Positions 50,245 through 63,888 of a stretch of DNA of 64,000 nucleotides are shown here, piece by piece (position 1 is the first letter of the stretch; every line of letters starts with the position of its first letter). Origin of the DNA: Aphelenchoides besseyi (Eukaryota; Nematoda; Chromadorea; Rhabditida; Aphelenchoididae); contig JAMPIQ010000002.1 in NCBI GenBank assembly GCA_024699855.1, forward strand, positions 13,206,001-13,270,000. Direction: 5' to 3'. The position numbers and the translations under genes were made by a program. The notes under the pieces are model-generated. The model ran no database searches. It was not told where the DNA came from and worked only from the letters and a program-made list of their open reading frames with translations.

Positions 50245-51081
50245 ATTAGTGATTCAAATTGTTTAGTTTGAATAAGTCAAAATTGCGCTTGAGGATGCGC
50301 GAGATCTCAGTCAAACATCAACTTATCTTCGTGTTTTGCGTATCGTAAATGGACAAAACAACGAAGAGTAAGATAAATGAGTTACGACATTCACAAAAGT
50401 TGTCTCGATTTAGGAATATTAAGTGATATGAGAAAGAGGAATGGAGGCGATCAAGCGCTGTTATATGCTCAGATGTCTAAGCAAAATAAATGAGTTCATA
50501 TTCTGTGTTACTTATTCGTCGCATCTTTGTTCTCATTGACTTCAACTAGTCTGTTTTTTCAAATTATATTAAAGACATGTTTTCGGTATCGTTTTGATTT
50601 TCTTGAAAGATTATCGAGAGCAATCATAATGATTTGGTCATCGCTGTGCATAACACACACTCAATTCAGTACCTACAAACCTGAACTGTTTCCTGGACTC
50701 ATATACTGAATGGTTAAACCGCGAATTGTTTTTTTGATTTTCGTTAGTGGAAAGGTTGGTATATGGTTTTATTCTCGTTTAAACAAAACAAACTGTATTA
50801 TCATTTTCGATAACGTAGTTTAACGGTCCCATTGCATTACGCACTGGAAATTTGGGTGAACGGGAAGTCGAACGGCGAAAATGTTCGATGTTTCGTGAGA
50901 ACTTCTTAAGTCTGTGTTTATCATTTTGGATGGATAACAAATAATCCGAATACCTGGTTCATGCTTGCAAAACTGCTATCGTTTTGACTCAACGATTTCG
51001 TATCTTCGTCGGGTGTCAGATTGCCACAACAACGAAATGCACAAACGCAGCCTGAAAGCTTTAAGCTATGAGAATCCGAAG
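50245..51081. other. Intergenic or 5' exons of the preceding minus-strand gene
   Basis: No gene is resolved. The missing start of the minus-strand membrane protein may lie here. Sequence is A/T-rich with no notable repeats. Confidence 0.4.
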
Positions 51082-52497
51082 TCATTGCGATTTACAAGTG
51101 ATGAGAATGGTTAAGAGACTTGCAACGCCGACAGCAATGATCAACGATAGAGTACCCGTATCGACACGATCTTCCGGTTCACCTTTCAATTCCAAATGTA
51201 TTTCATCTAAAAAAGCAATTTGTTTACAATTTCAGTTACTAGTTTTGTTGAGTGGAACATTTTTGTTCTATCGATTCGAATTGTCTTACCAATAACTTGT
51301 GATAATGCTTCAGCCCAACGATCCGTTTGAACGAGATCGTTTACCCGTGAGAGTATGTGTTTTCGTTCGTCGGTTGTCACGTATCGTTCGGCAAGTCGTG
51401 CGGGCCAAATAATCATCTGAAAATGATCGTAACGGAGACCGTTTTCTCTTCCATTTTATGAGTGTTTGAGGCTTCCCAATCGGCTGTCATCTCTTCATGA
51501 CACTTCGACTCAAAACCGCAAACCGACGTTTCCGAAAATTTTATCGGCGTATTTACGCAGTTTTTTGTTTCTCGCAAATGTCAACTGGAGATGAAAAACG
51601 TTGAGTGGCATCTGGCACTTTTAGCGTTACCTCAGCCTCTACTATACATAACCTTCGTTTTAAATATGATACTAAAAATGACGTATATTCATTTTTGAAT
51701 CGAAATGTTCAAGAATCCAAAAAAAAATTTGACTACAAACAAAAGCCTTCATCATAAGGTTTATCCTGACACTAACAAGAGTTTTGGCTTTGAAGATACC
51801 CAACTAATCAGTGACGTAAGAAACTCACTTTTTTGTAATGTTGCCACACGAAAATCAAAACCGAATTCCCGCAATCGCCTAACGCCCATCGGCCTTCTAA
51901 TGTTTTGCAGAAACTGGCAGCTCGGTCCGTGAGTTGTCTGAAAGGTTTGTCATTAATCGTCAGTTTTATGGATTTTACTGTTCAGATGGACTGTGAAAGC
52001 TCATTTGAAGATTGCGCACTAACGCAATAGATACCACAAATCCATGGAATGGATTTCCTTTTTCGCCGCCGGCCGAACATTGAGATCTTCGTTGGCATGG
52101 ACATGGTGTTGCAGTTGCCAACTTTTCGAGTTCAGTGTTTATTCTCATTCCTAAACTCTAAATTAGATTAAACCCGTTCGAATGACCTACGTTCGGTTTC
52201 ATTCAAAATGTTATCCGGATCGCAAATGTACAAAACTTCTCCGTTTGTTACGTTCAATTGACAAACTTGAAAAGTTGGACCTCGAAGATCGGGATATCCG
52301 GAGTTCGTCCAATCTCGACTGCCCGCAGTCGTCGATTCAATCGATTGGACGAAGAATAGAAAGAAGACGATAAACAAGAAAAGAACACCACGGTAATGCG
52401 AAATCGGAATGGTGACCGTTGACGTTGATTGCGCAGTTGATGATAAAAAGTACGACTTAAAGTACGCCGATGATCTTACATCGGCCCGGGATTGCAT
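51082..52497 (-). CDS. MOLO-1/TPM-domain single-pass membrane protein
   Basis: Five exons (52174-52497, 51979-52121, 51829-51937, 51290-51416, 51082-51206) sum to 275 aa. A signal anchor sits at residues 36-53 (GVLFLFIVFFLFFVQS). The ectodomain follows the MOLO-1 family of TPM domains: RDWTNSGYPDLRGP, YICDPDNILNETERRSF, TPCPCQRRSQC, FHGFVVSIALVRN, FCKTLEGRWALGDCGNSVLI. A C-terminal membrane helix (SLIIAVGVASLLTILIT) precedes a three-residue tail. In C. elegans MOLO-1 is an auxiliary subunit that raises levamisole-type acetylcholine receptor activity at muscle. That role is an inference here, as the family has several members. The 412-nt intron between exons 3 and 4 is unusually long for this window. 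Confidence 0.88.
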
Positions 52498-55400
52498 TGG
52501 AATACCCGCAGCGGCACAACAATGCCGAAAACAAAGCCCGTGGTTCCCGCATCCACTTGTATGTCAATGAACGACCGTAAATGGAACGTCGAAGATGAAG
52601 CAGTCAAACCGGCTGAGAGCTAAGTCAATTAGAGCAAAAGTGTTTTGTTGCTATCGAACTATCTGAAATACTTAAAGTTTAATATCAACGCCGCTTGGAC
52701 AATAACGCGAAATGTAATTGGAGAAGATGTTTTGGAGCGTAAAACTGACGATTTTGAGCGATCAAACTTGTGATTGCGGGCAATTAAACTCGTGAATGCA
52801 GACTTCATAATGACCTCATCGTTCGCTGCGACCACTCAATGTGCAGCAATCTTCTCGTCCTCTGCTTGGCCTGTGAGTCTCAGGATTGCAGTGGAAGAAA
52901 GAATTGAGACTCGAAAAGCCAACGGCAGCAAACACGAAAGTGCGATGTGAGCGGACAACTGCGGTCGACTCAGCAACCGAAAGTGATGGGAAGATCCGAT
53001 AGAAAGAACGAAGCAAATGCCGTGTTAGTCAACAGGCAACACGAAATTTCAAAATTATTTTATTGAGCTTGTAAATGAAGATATCAACGCGTATTCTCCT
53101 GTAAATGTTCGACATAAACGAGAGGACCACGTAAAAACGTTTGTTGCTAAATGAAATTTTCAAGTTCTTGAAAATTTTTCAACAAATTTGATAAGTGAAA
53201 ACGAAACTTCTCGGAGTATACTTTCACCATACGTGCATCTTTCCATTCAACAACAAAATTGAGTTTACGTTTAGACCACTGACGCAACTTTCCAATGGTC
53301 GTACATAAGAAATTTACGCGTAATTCCCCAAATTCAAAGGTCCAAAGAGAACAAAAAGAAGCAATATAAACACAAATACTTCGCTTAAAACATACGCTCA
53401 TCTTCTGCTCTAATGTAAACTTAAAATGCACGCGAAAGAAAACAAAAACTTTTGAAGATTTTTAATCGCTTTCCATTCTTTATTGGTCTTTTTCTGTTTT
53501 CAGTGAAATGTTCGAGGTTAAGAAACTGCGTCGTTGTTCTCGAAGAGCCAACGAAGACATGCAAACGTGATCGAAAGCAGACGGTCATCAGTTTTTGGGG
53601 ATTAAACTGTCGAGCTCCGTCGGCCAACGTTCATCGAAATGGCAGATGCAGAATCAATGTCAAAATCTTTGGAAATGTAATAGTCGAATATTCAAATACT
53701 CATTCACTTATTTCTCTTCGTTATACAAGTAAACAGTCACGTTAATTGGCAGTTGTATGGTAAAATGACAGATTGAATAGGCACAATCATATAATCCTTC
53801 TACTTGGCTTTAAGTCATAAGAGTCGGAGGTTGAAACACGCGTCTGAGTGTCGAAAACATTGCAACCGCCGATCAATCGAGTATGTGACAGAAAGAAGAG
53901 GCGACAAAAACTTTTCCGGGGTTGGATATTAATCACACGAGTAGGCACGCTTATTGATCAATCGAGAGTAGGTGGACAACATAAGGCTCGGCAATGGCTC
54001 CACTAACTTTCTGACTTATCAACCATGCCCTTAAAAGTTGTTGGTTGTATAATCATAGAAAAGTGTTAACATGCTGCATCCTCTCATAATCATCCAAGAA
54101 TTTGAAAGGATGAACAAAAAAAATGTTTTGAACACTGGTTATCTGGCTTGGCCTTAACAGCTGCGTTTCCGCCACTTTGAACCATAAGTCAGTCACTAGG
54201 AGGAAATGAGGTCGAACAAAAACGAGACTCTCCAATCTTACACGTTCGGTCGCTTAAATTCTTAACCTCGGATGCGGATGAGCGTACGTCTACTTACATA
54301 CAACGAACACTTGCACAGCGATTCGAATAATTCGCTTCCGATCGAAATTGTCACGACAAAGCTTCAAAATTGATCCTCCTGATCAGCCACTCATTGATCA
54401 TCCGACGCGTCGGTGCTAATTGCTGAATGAATTGGCATCGGCTGCAGCTTTCAACCGATAATTAAATGTACGAGAATTCTTCAACGTGACCGATTATCTT
54501 CAATATGTCAGTTTAAGTTTTCTGATGAATGAACTGCAAGAAACGCAGCTTGTCAACGACAATTGTTGCTTCAAAGTTCAATGCTACGAATCCAACTATT
54601 CGACACAAGGGAACTACGAATTTGAACTATCGAACTCAATCGATAAGAAGGAATGTAAACGTGTTTTCTGATGACGAGTGTATGAAATCTCAAATAACGG
54701 TCGATCTCATTCACGTCACGAATTGGCATTTATCACATGATTTACAAGCGTATATTTGTGATTCAGCGTAATCGACATTAAATTCTGATTCAAAACAAAC
54801 GCTTCGTACATTGTTGAAATTGTACTCAAGCGATTATTTTGGTCAAGAGCTCTTATACAAGGTTCAATAAGATCGATCTCACACAGCGAAACGGTCATCT
54901 GACGTAGAGATCGTTTGTTTTATTCAACTTATTGCGAGTTATCTTCGGATATCACAATTTTGCCCGTTGCTCATTGGAGTTCCGGTAGCATCAAACCGTT
55001 TGGTGTTGCCGTCAAACAACTGTAGACATCCGTTTTGTTTTGAATCCTGTCGACGATCCGGATCGTTAATGTGAATTGGTTTACAAATCAAAGGCTTTCG
55101 AACTGATAACTACGAAGTTACTTGGACATCTTTTCGGACTTCTGAAATCCCGTTGCAATCGAAGGTATCACATTGGAAAACAAGATTCTTCGTATAAAAG
55201 TAGCTTTTGGCAGAAGTTTTGTTCATGAAGTTGCTCAAACTTTCTCATCGACAGTTGAATTGGAATTGTGCTTCGAATACTAGCAGTCATTTTCCACTTG
55301 CAGTTGTGAATTATAAAAAATTTCGGTCAAAAAACAATTGGAGTTTGAGCGTGGAGAGTAAAAACACGAACTGCAAAAGAGCGCATTTTGTGAGGGAATT

Positions 55401-56398
55401 CATGAAGAGCTCGTTCGTAGTGTAGCGGCGGTGGTGTGTGCGTTGAAGTCTTTGCGTGCGTACGAACTCGACTATGTGCGTCTTTAACGTCCAGTCACCT
55501 CGTGGTTTTTTCGCCCGCTCATCCTACGAGCGGCGTTGTTGTTTGTTGAGACTTCTGCTTCTCTTTTGCCCACCGCGTGCCTCGCACATTACCGTTCGAC
55601 ACCGTTAAAGGGAACGATTTGGCCGTGTTCTTTTTGTTCGTGACATTCATGGCTAATGACGCAGGATTACGAATTGGATTTTAGGTTGCGCGTTTCGAGA
55701 ACTTTTCTTCTTTGAGATCGTCAGTTTTTGATCGAAATTTAAAGACCGCAACATCCGAGTTGTACACTTTTTAGTCTCTACATCGGCAATTTACTGTCGA
55801 GATTCTACGTTCGTATTCGAAGTTTTGAAGTGAAATCACGAGTTTCTTTGCAAAGAAGATGCCTTTAAAATGATGTCGAAGCTTTCGGTTCTTGTTCCTG
55901 GTATTGAATACGAGCATCGCTTGTTGTTGCGATTTGGTTTCTCTCCTTTTCAGCAGCTGTTTTTCTGTTCGAATTGGAATGAGAACATCAACGGTATGTG
56001 CGTTATCAGTTCAACAAGCCAATCAATTGCCAACCATGCAACTCGCTTTTTTTTTGTTGTTGATGAGCCGTTTGACATCTTCGTGCACGACGATGATGCG
56101 GTTTTTACCCATCTGTTGATAAATGAATTTCATCGTTCGATTCGACTACCGTTCGATTTTTTCGCTTGTTCGTCTTTATTTCAAGTTGATTTATGTGCGC
56201 AATCCAACAACCGTTGATAGGAACTTTTCGTACTCACGTGTTGGGTTTCCATTTTCGATCGCATGTTAAGAAATACGCGTGTCGTCTCTCGTGTGTGACA
56301 TTATTAGAAGTTGTTTTAGTTGTACGGTTTCTGACTGTCGAATAGAAATAACACACTCGTACTTTTGAACGGTGACTTTCGTCGCCTCAGACGTGATT
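52498..56398. other. Gene-poor 3.9 kb
   Basis: No convincing gene. The longest frame (55870-56217 plus) contains an interior hydrophobic segment but no homology and may be 5' leader of the myotubularin gene. The upstream part has short frames only. The GTCGCCTCAG acceptor just before 56399 implies 5' UTR splicing. Confidence 0.5.
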
Positions 56399-59300
56399 AT
56401 GCCGTGCAAAGGAGATGAGTGCTGTAACACCGAATCGGAACGCCGTGACTACGAAAGTCCAACCAAAGAAACAATCAACTTCGCTATGGCGGACAATATT
56501 CGTTCGCCAGCGAACTTGTCGTCGTCTGCATCCTCTTCGGAACAACCGGTCAACATCAGTAGGTCGCTTGTTAACGGGCATGCGAATGGCGATTTGAATC
56601 GAGGAATTGTCGTGAGTTTGCTGTTTGTTTCTTGAAGAAGTTGAGGTTTTCAGAACGACCGAAAACATCACACATCGGGAATTTCGTTCGAAGTCGTTTC
56701 TCCATTGATTGGCGAAGAACTGAAACAAGATGGTGTGGTCGATTTGGCTAACTGCCGCTCATTTCTCTCCAACTACCGAATTGTGGTCGTAACCCACAAT
56801 CGACAAGGTGCTTGCTCGATTCCAATCGTTGGTGTCGATAATGTTGAGGCCGTTGATGAGATGTTGAAAATTTCGTGCAAAGATGGACGAGTATTTTCGT
56901 AAGTTTGTAGCTTCGATTTCTTAATTGTTTTGATGTGATTATAGAATAAGTGCTGAGACCCAAGAAACGGCAATGAATTGGTTCAAGATGATCACTCCAC
57001 TAGTGTGTGGTGCTCGAGGTTTGCAAGACTTGTTCGCCTATCGATTTGCAACTTCATGTGCGAAACAACGTCAAAGTTACCTACGAAAAGTATCTACGGA
57101 ATTCGATTCCTTGTCCCTGCTTCAGCGCGAATTCAACAACTGCGAATTCAAAGACGATGAATGGCAAATCACCAAAGTGAATGAGGATTTTAAGTGGGTT
57201 TCTGTGTTTTTGACTTGTAATTTCATTGTAATTTCAGAATTTGCGCATCATACCCGAAATATCTCATTGTTCCAAAAGCGACTTCCGATCAAGAACTTGC
57301 CGAACTGAAACGTGGTCGTTTCTTTGATCGATTCCCAACAGCTGTTTGGCGTTCGAAAACAACAGGCGCTGTGCTGATGCGAAGTAGTCAACCGGAAGTT
57401 AGCTTTTTTGGAACACCACAAGAAGGCGACATCAAACTTTTTGATGCAATACGCAATGTGACAGTGGTAGACAAAAAGCGAAAGTTGATGATCATCGATG
57501 CGCGATCATACACCGCTGCCTGGGCTAATCGTGCCAAAGGTGGTGGATTTGAGAGCGGAGGTAAAATTGCAATAGCAAAAACAACATCATTTTCTTTATT
57601 CAGAAGCTTACAATGGAACAGAAATTTTGTTCATGGGTTTGCCGAACATTCATTCGTTGCGATACAGTTTCCATCAACTTCGTCAACTGCTCCACTCGGC
57701 CGTTAATGTGGACAACTACTTCCAAGCTCTGAATGCATCTCAATGGTTTCACTATTTGTTCAATCTGATCATCTCGTCGCAACGATGTGTCGAATCGTTG
57801 TGCACGGATGGAAACTCCGTGTTGGTTCATTGCTCTGATGGTTGGGACCGAACAGCCCAAATCGTTTCCTTGGCCAAAATTATATGTGATCGATATTATC
57901 GCACATTCGAGGGCTTCGAACATCTGATTCAACGTGAGTGGATTGAGTTTGGTCACAAGTTCAATGATCGCAACGGAATGACATGCACCGATACGAATGA
58001 ACGTTCGCCCGTCTTCATGCAGTTCCTCGATGCTGTTCATCAGTTGTGGCTTCGTAATCCGGACATGTTCGAGTTCAATCAACGATATTTGGTTAGTCGA
58101 AATTAGTTTCAAAGCAGCGAATTTTGCTTTCAGATGAAATTGGCACAACACCAATACTCGGGGATGTTCGGCACCTTCCTTTTCAACAATTACCGCGAAT
58201 TTCTGTCATCCGGCGAGTTCGTGGTTGATTCGTCGAATACACCCGTTTTTGATAACAAGAACGAAACAAATACGCGTATTGAACTGATCTCAGTGTTTGA
58301 CTATCTCGGCAAACACAACACGACATTTGTGAATCCCGTGTTCGATTCGCGCAAAACTCATCGACTTATTTGTCCAAAAGCAATGTGGGAACTACAAGTT
58401 TGGCGAGAGGTTTTCTGTTGCTCAGATTTGGAAGGTGTTGTCAACAATCCGGTAAGCAGTCTTCGAATTTATTCGTTTAACTCTTTTATAGGACACCGCA
58501 TATCATCCATTTGCTGGCGAATCACCGTCGCACAACGACTGTACGGTATCGGACAAAATGTCCACGATGTCAAGATCTCAATCGGCTGCAAGTTTGAATT
58601 CCTTAGAACAATCGACAAACGGAATTCATTGGTTTGTTTTTGGGTTTATTGGCATTTCAAATACAATTTCTGTTGTAGCAATGGCGCGCTCAATCATTCT
58701 TCTCAAAATACTACTGGTACAACGTTCGCAGTTGGCTCTTCATATAGTACGATATCGTACATTTCACGTCGGGAATACTACTTACCTCCGGGTAAAACGT
58801 ACGTCGATGTCGATGGTCTGTCACGAGTGCCCATCGAATACGAGGATCGTATTTTGGAATTACAACGACAAGCGGTGGTTAGTTTTGAAAGTTGTCGGTT
58901 TGATCTCAATCTTCACAACTTCAGAATTTGAACAACAGTGCACGAAGCGCTTCAGATTCCGAATCCTCAATTTCACGAGAAAGTAAACGCGAAACGGACA
59001 ATCATCCAGCGGTCAGTTTTTTAAATTCCATCGAAACAACCGGGCTCCATTGTTCTAGTCTTTAGGTCCGACGGTGTCGCGTGGAAAGCAGTGATTCGAC
59101 GTTGTTTACGTTCGATGTGTTGGAAGAATTGGACAAAGGCCGTTGCAAACGTGATTCCACTTGTAGTTCTAATATCATTCTCGAGTTGCATCCTCCTCGT
59201 ACAACATCAGATATCCCCGCATTAAACGAAGAAGAGTTCTGTACTTGTGAAAAATGGTTAGTCCACTTTTCATCCGAATTGTTCATGTCGTCGTTTTAGC

Positions 59301-59420
59301 CACAAAGTAACCGATGAGAATTCGGAGCCTCTAAGTCGAAAGAAGAACGAACATCTACACTGCGAATGTTGTTCGAATCACGTACTTCCAGGTCGTTCCA
59401 ACGGTGTTGTTGTCAGCTGA
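56399..59420 (+). CDS. mtm-3: Myotubularin-family 3-phosphoinositide phosphatase, MTMR3/4 type
   Basis: Eleven exons (56399-56611, 56654-56898, 56945-57193, 57238-57560, 57604-58091, 58134-58451, 58492-58631, 58679-58877, 58925-59011, 59066-59256, 59300-59420) give 857 aa. A PH-GRAM domain comes first. The phosphatase core shows ICASYPKYLIVPK, DARSYTAAWANRAKGGGFE, MGLPNIHSLR, and the active-site loop VHCSDGWDRTAQ with Cys near residue 420. Cys, Asp and Arg are all present, so the enzyme should be active on PI3P and PI(3,5)P2 on endosomes. The C-terminus is unusual: it contains CTCEKCHK, SRKKNEHLHCECCSNHVLPG and ends soon after. That matches the order of a FYVE finger but lacks its RRHHCR core and final CxxC. 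AATAAA lies at 59586. Start is the first ATG after a CTCAG acceptor. Confidence 0.93.
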
Positions 59421-61033
59421 GCATCTCCAACTCATATATCTCTAATCTGTTCTTCATCTAACGCGGATATTCTCTCGACTCTTAACTGTGATTTCACGTT
59501 TTTTCACTTTCAATTTGTTGCAAAACCTATGTTGAACGAATTTGTTTGTACTTCATTTCACTGTTTTCACTGTGTTTCTTTTGCAAATAAAACAACTTTG
59601 ACACATGGTCAATTTCCTTCTTAAATTCAATTGACCATGTTTCTCTTGAGTAGGCCCGTTATTGTACTTCAGGCATAAATACTCTCTTTGCCCACTTCGA
59701 CTGCACTGCCAAGTTCTCTGCAAATCGCTTTTGGTAATCAAAAAACCCGGTTTTTAAATTTCGCATAGAAATTTTAGTTTGAAACTGCCCACGCGAATGT
59801 CTCTTTTACTTGGTGGCGTAGTCTTGCGATGGTTATTCCAGTAAAAACGCATATACTACGATTCAGTTTTTTTAGTCGAAGCTTATTTCTAGTTTTTGTG
59901 TTCTTGTCTAACACTTTCTTCTAATCAAAATCCAACAACCACAGCAGCGTACTAAAATTTTCTCAATGAATCTTGTTCTTAACGTTCTGGTGCTCTTATG
60001 AGCCAATGCTCATAGGGTTATTCGTCAAATTCAGCAATCGAGTCCTTCCATTTCAATACCAATGGGTTTCCTCCCGACTGTTCGTAAGCGATCCCTTTCC
60101 TCTCTCATGTCTCAAACTTTTTATTTTGGGTTCATTCGGTCAAATTGCGTGTATTTGCAGGTCGGGCAAAAGTTTTCGTAATCTCGCCTCTGCACTTAAC
60201 TTTATTCTCCATTAAGTAGTTGATTAGAATTGACGAGAGAAGATATAGATAAATTTTATGATCCCATTTGCTTGTTATTAGAAATTGAAGTTGTGAGCAA
60301 TCAAAAAAAGATCATAACACCTTCCCGTGGATTATGACTTTGCTGAAGCAGTCAATTTCCGAACAAACAATCGTCGTGTACATTTCGTTCTCTTATTTGT
60401 CGTTGAAACTGAAAACGATTGACATTTCAATGACAACTTTCGGTAATGTTTTCTCTTAGTTTGGAGTTTGTTTTCGGTCGCATTTCATGAGACACACGAC
60501 CACGTGCAGTTTCCAAAAACAAATTCGAAACCTTCAAATAGATCTTGAACTGAGTTGACAGGGTTTCAAAAAGGAACAAAAAGAACAAAGTGGAAAGGCA
60601 TAGAAATTGACAATAGAAAACGATTATAATGCTGACGAAAGAAGCCTTTGTCATCATAATGATAATCGAGATCCGTAATTATGATGCAATCAAGTGTGCA
60701 AGCAGTTGCATTCGACTTGTAACGAGCAATCGGATAAATTTGTTTCATCATTTTAAACATACCAAGTCGTAGAGTTTATGTAAATATGCAAAGGAAGAGT
60801 GTTGATTGTGTGTTAATGTTTCAAAAAGCAGGTCGGAAACTATGATCGATCTACGTCGGCAAATTACCAACACGTGACTCCACCCTATGATCACAGATCA
60901 CTTCTTATCATCGCATCTATAAAACCGCACGAACAGTAATTGTCGTCGCGCACCCAAAGACCAACAGATCGACCAACTCAATTCTGTGGTTTATTTTTGT
61001 TCAACTCAACAAGTTTATTAGTCGATAACTGAA
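59421..61033. other. Intergenic 1.6 kb
   Basis: This includes the myotubularin 3' UTR. Frames at 59973-60215 and 60427-60760 have no recognisable features. The end holds the HPPD promoter and 5' UTR. Confidence 0.5.
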
Positions 61034-62519
<1,486 letters not shown>

Positions 62520-63143
62520 AGTTTACTCGTCGAAGTAACCAAAATGATGTCAACGAGATTTTTATGTTTGTAAAATAAATGTCTAACTGTGGTTAAATTT
62601 GTGAAATTATTCCAATGAAAGTTGATTTCAAACGATCTTTAACTAAGTGGTTCACTTAAGCGAATCGTTTTGTGACGTCGTTGAGCATAAAACGGCGCCA
62701 TATGTCAGCAACATGCAAAGTTTATTCGACGTCTTAATATTCGATTAGCTTTGGTCTGCCCATAGGTTGTACGCACCATCACATCCTTTAAACTGACCTC
62801 CGAGCTTGAGGAATTGATTTTTGTGCGCACTTCATAGACGCTTTTCACTGGGGATTATCGTCAAAGCAACGTGAGTGGACTACATACGTACATTGCACGA
62901 ACTTTGCAAAAATCTCAAGCACCTTCTACTCGATTTACAAAACTTCTTATTATTCTCATTTCTACTTCAAAAACAATCAAACATCTCAAAAATGATTCTA
63001 ATGTTTGTTGTCGACTATTTGCGTGTTATTTCGACATTGATGTTAAATTGCTGGAAACCAATCACGTGCTTGTGAGCCTTCAACTAATTTCCTATTTCAG
63101 TGTGCACTCACATCAAACTTTCTGGAGTTTTTGATCGGAAGCT
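62520..63143. other. Intergenic, HPPD 3' UTR and H3.3 promoter
   Basis: After the HPPD AATAAA at 62574 there is about 560 bp without a gene. Short frames at 62871-63134 show no homology. It should contain the histone promoter; no TATA box or histone-gene repeat is claimed. Confidence 0.5.
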
Positions 63144-63642
63144 ATGGCTCGTACCAAACAAACTGCACGTAAATCGGCCGGAGGAAAAGCTCCTCGCAAG
63201 CAATTGGCCACCAAGGCCGCTCGCAAATCGGCTCCAGCTGCTGGTGGAGTGAAGAAACCTCATCGTTATCGTCCAGGCAAGTCACCGTTTTCCTATTCTC
63301 TTCTCAACGTTGTCTTTAGGTACCGTCGCTCTGCGTGAGATTCGTCGTTACCAAAAATCGACCGAACTTTTGATTCGCAAGTTGCCGTTCCAACGTTTGG
63401 TTCGTGAGATTGCTCAGGACTTCAAGACCGATCTTCGTTTCCAATCGGCCGCAATTGGTGCGTTGCAAGAAGCTTCCGAAGCCTATCTGGTTGGCTTGTT
63501 CGAAGACACTAACTTGTGTGCAATTCACGCTAAGCGAGTCACAATCATGCCAAAGGTACGTTTTTATTTCTTCACTCAACAATCAGTTTGTTCATTTCAG
63601 GACATTCAATTGGCTCGCCGTATTCGTGGTGAACGTGCCTAA
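63144..63642 (+). CDS. Histone H3.3-type replacement histone
   Basis: Three exons (63144-63276, 63320-63555, 63601-63642) give 136 aa including Met. Intron 1 uses a GC donor (CCAG/GCAAGT) with a normal TTTAG acceptor. The histone fold is canonical, and [12 protein letters not shown] identifies the H3.3 type (Ala87-Ile89-Gly90). The tail differs from usual H3 at three positions: residue 11 is Ala instead of Thr (ARKSAGG), and 31-32 are Ala-Ala (SAPAAGG) instead of Ser/Thr-Thr; Ser10 and Ser28 remain. Introns and an AATAAA at 63831 mean it is polyadenylated and replication-independent. Function is chromatin packaging at active genes and histone turnover. Confidence 0.97.
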
Positions 63643-63888
63643 TTCGTACAAACATTCTCCATCAACGTTCTCTTGTCAATTGTATTAAAAGGCCGTCGTT
63701 AATTCATTTTGAGTAAGTCGTCATACACACGGCTTAAATTCTTTCTATGCAAACCTTCGAAAGCTTATAAGATCAACTCTCTTTAGGCATTTCAATTTGC
63801 GTGCTTTATTTTTCTGTTCTAATGTAAGACAATAAAATTGATGAAGGTAAAAGACAATCATCCGAGAACTTAAATAGAACTAATGAAA

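Noticed and set aside
55870..56217. 115-codon frame upstream of myotubularin
   Set aside because: No homology and no clean splice to 56399; more likely 5' leader or chance.
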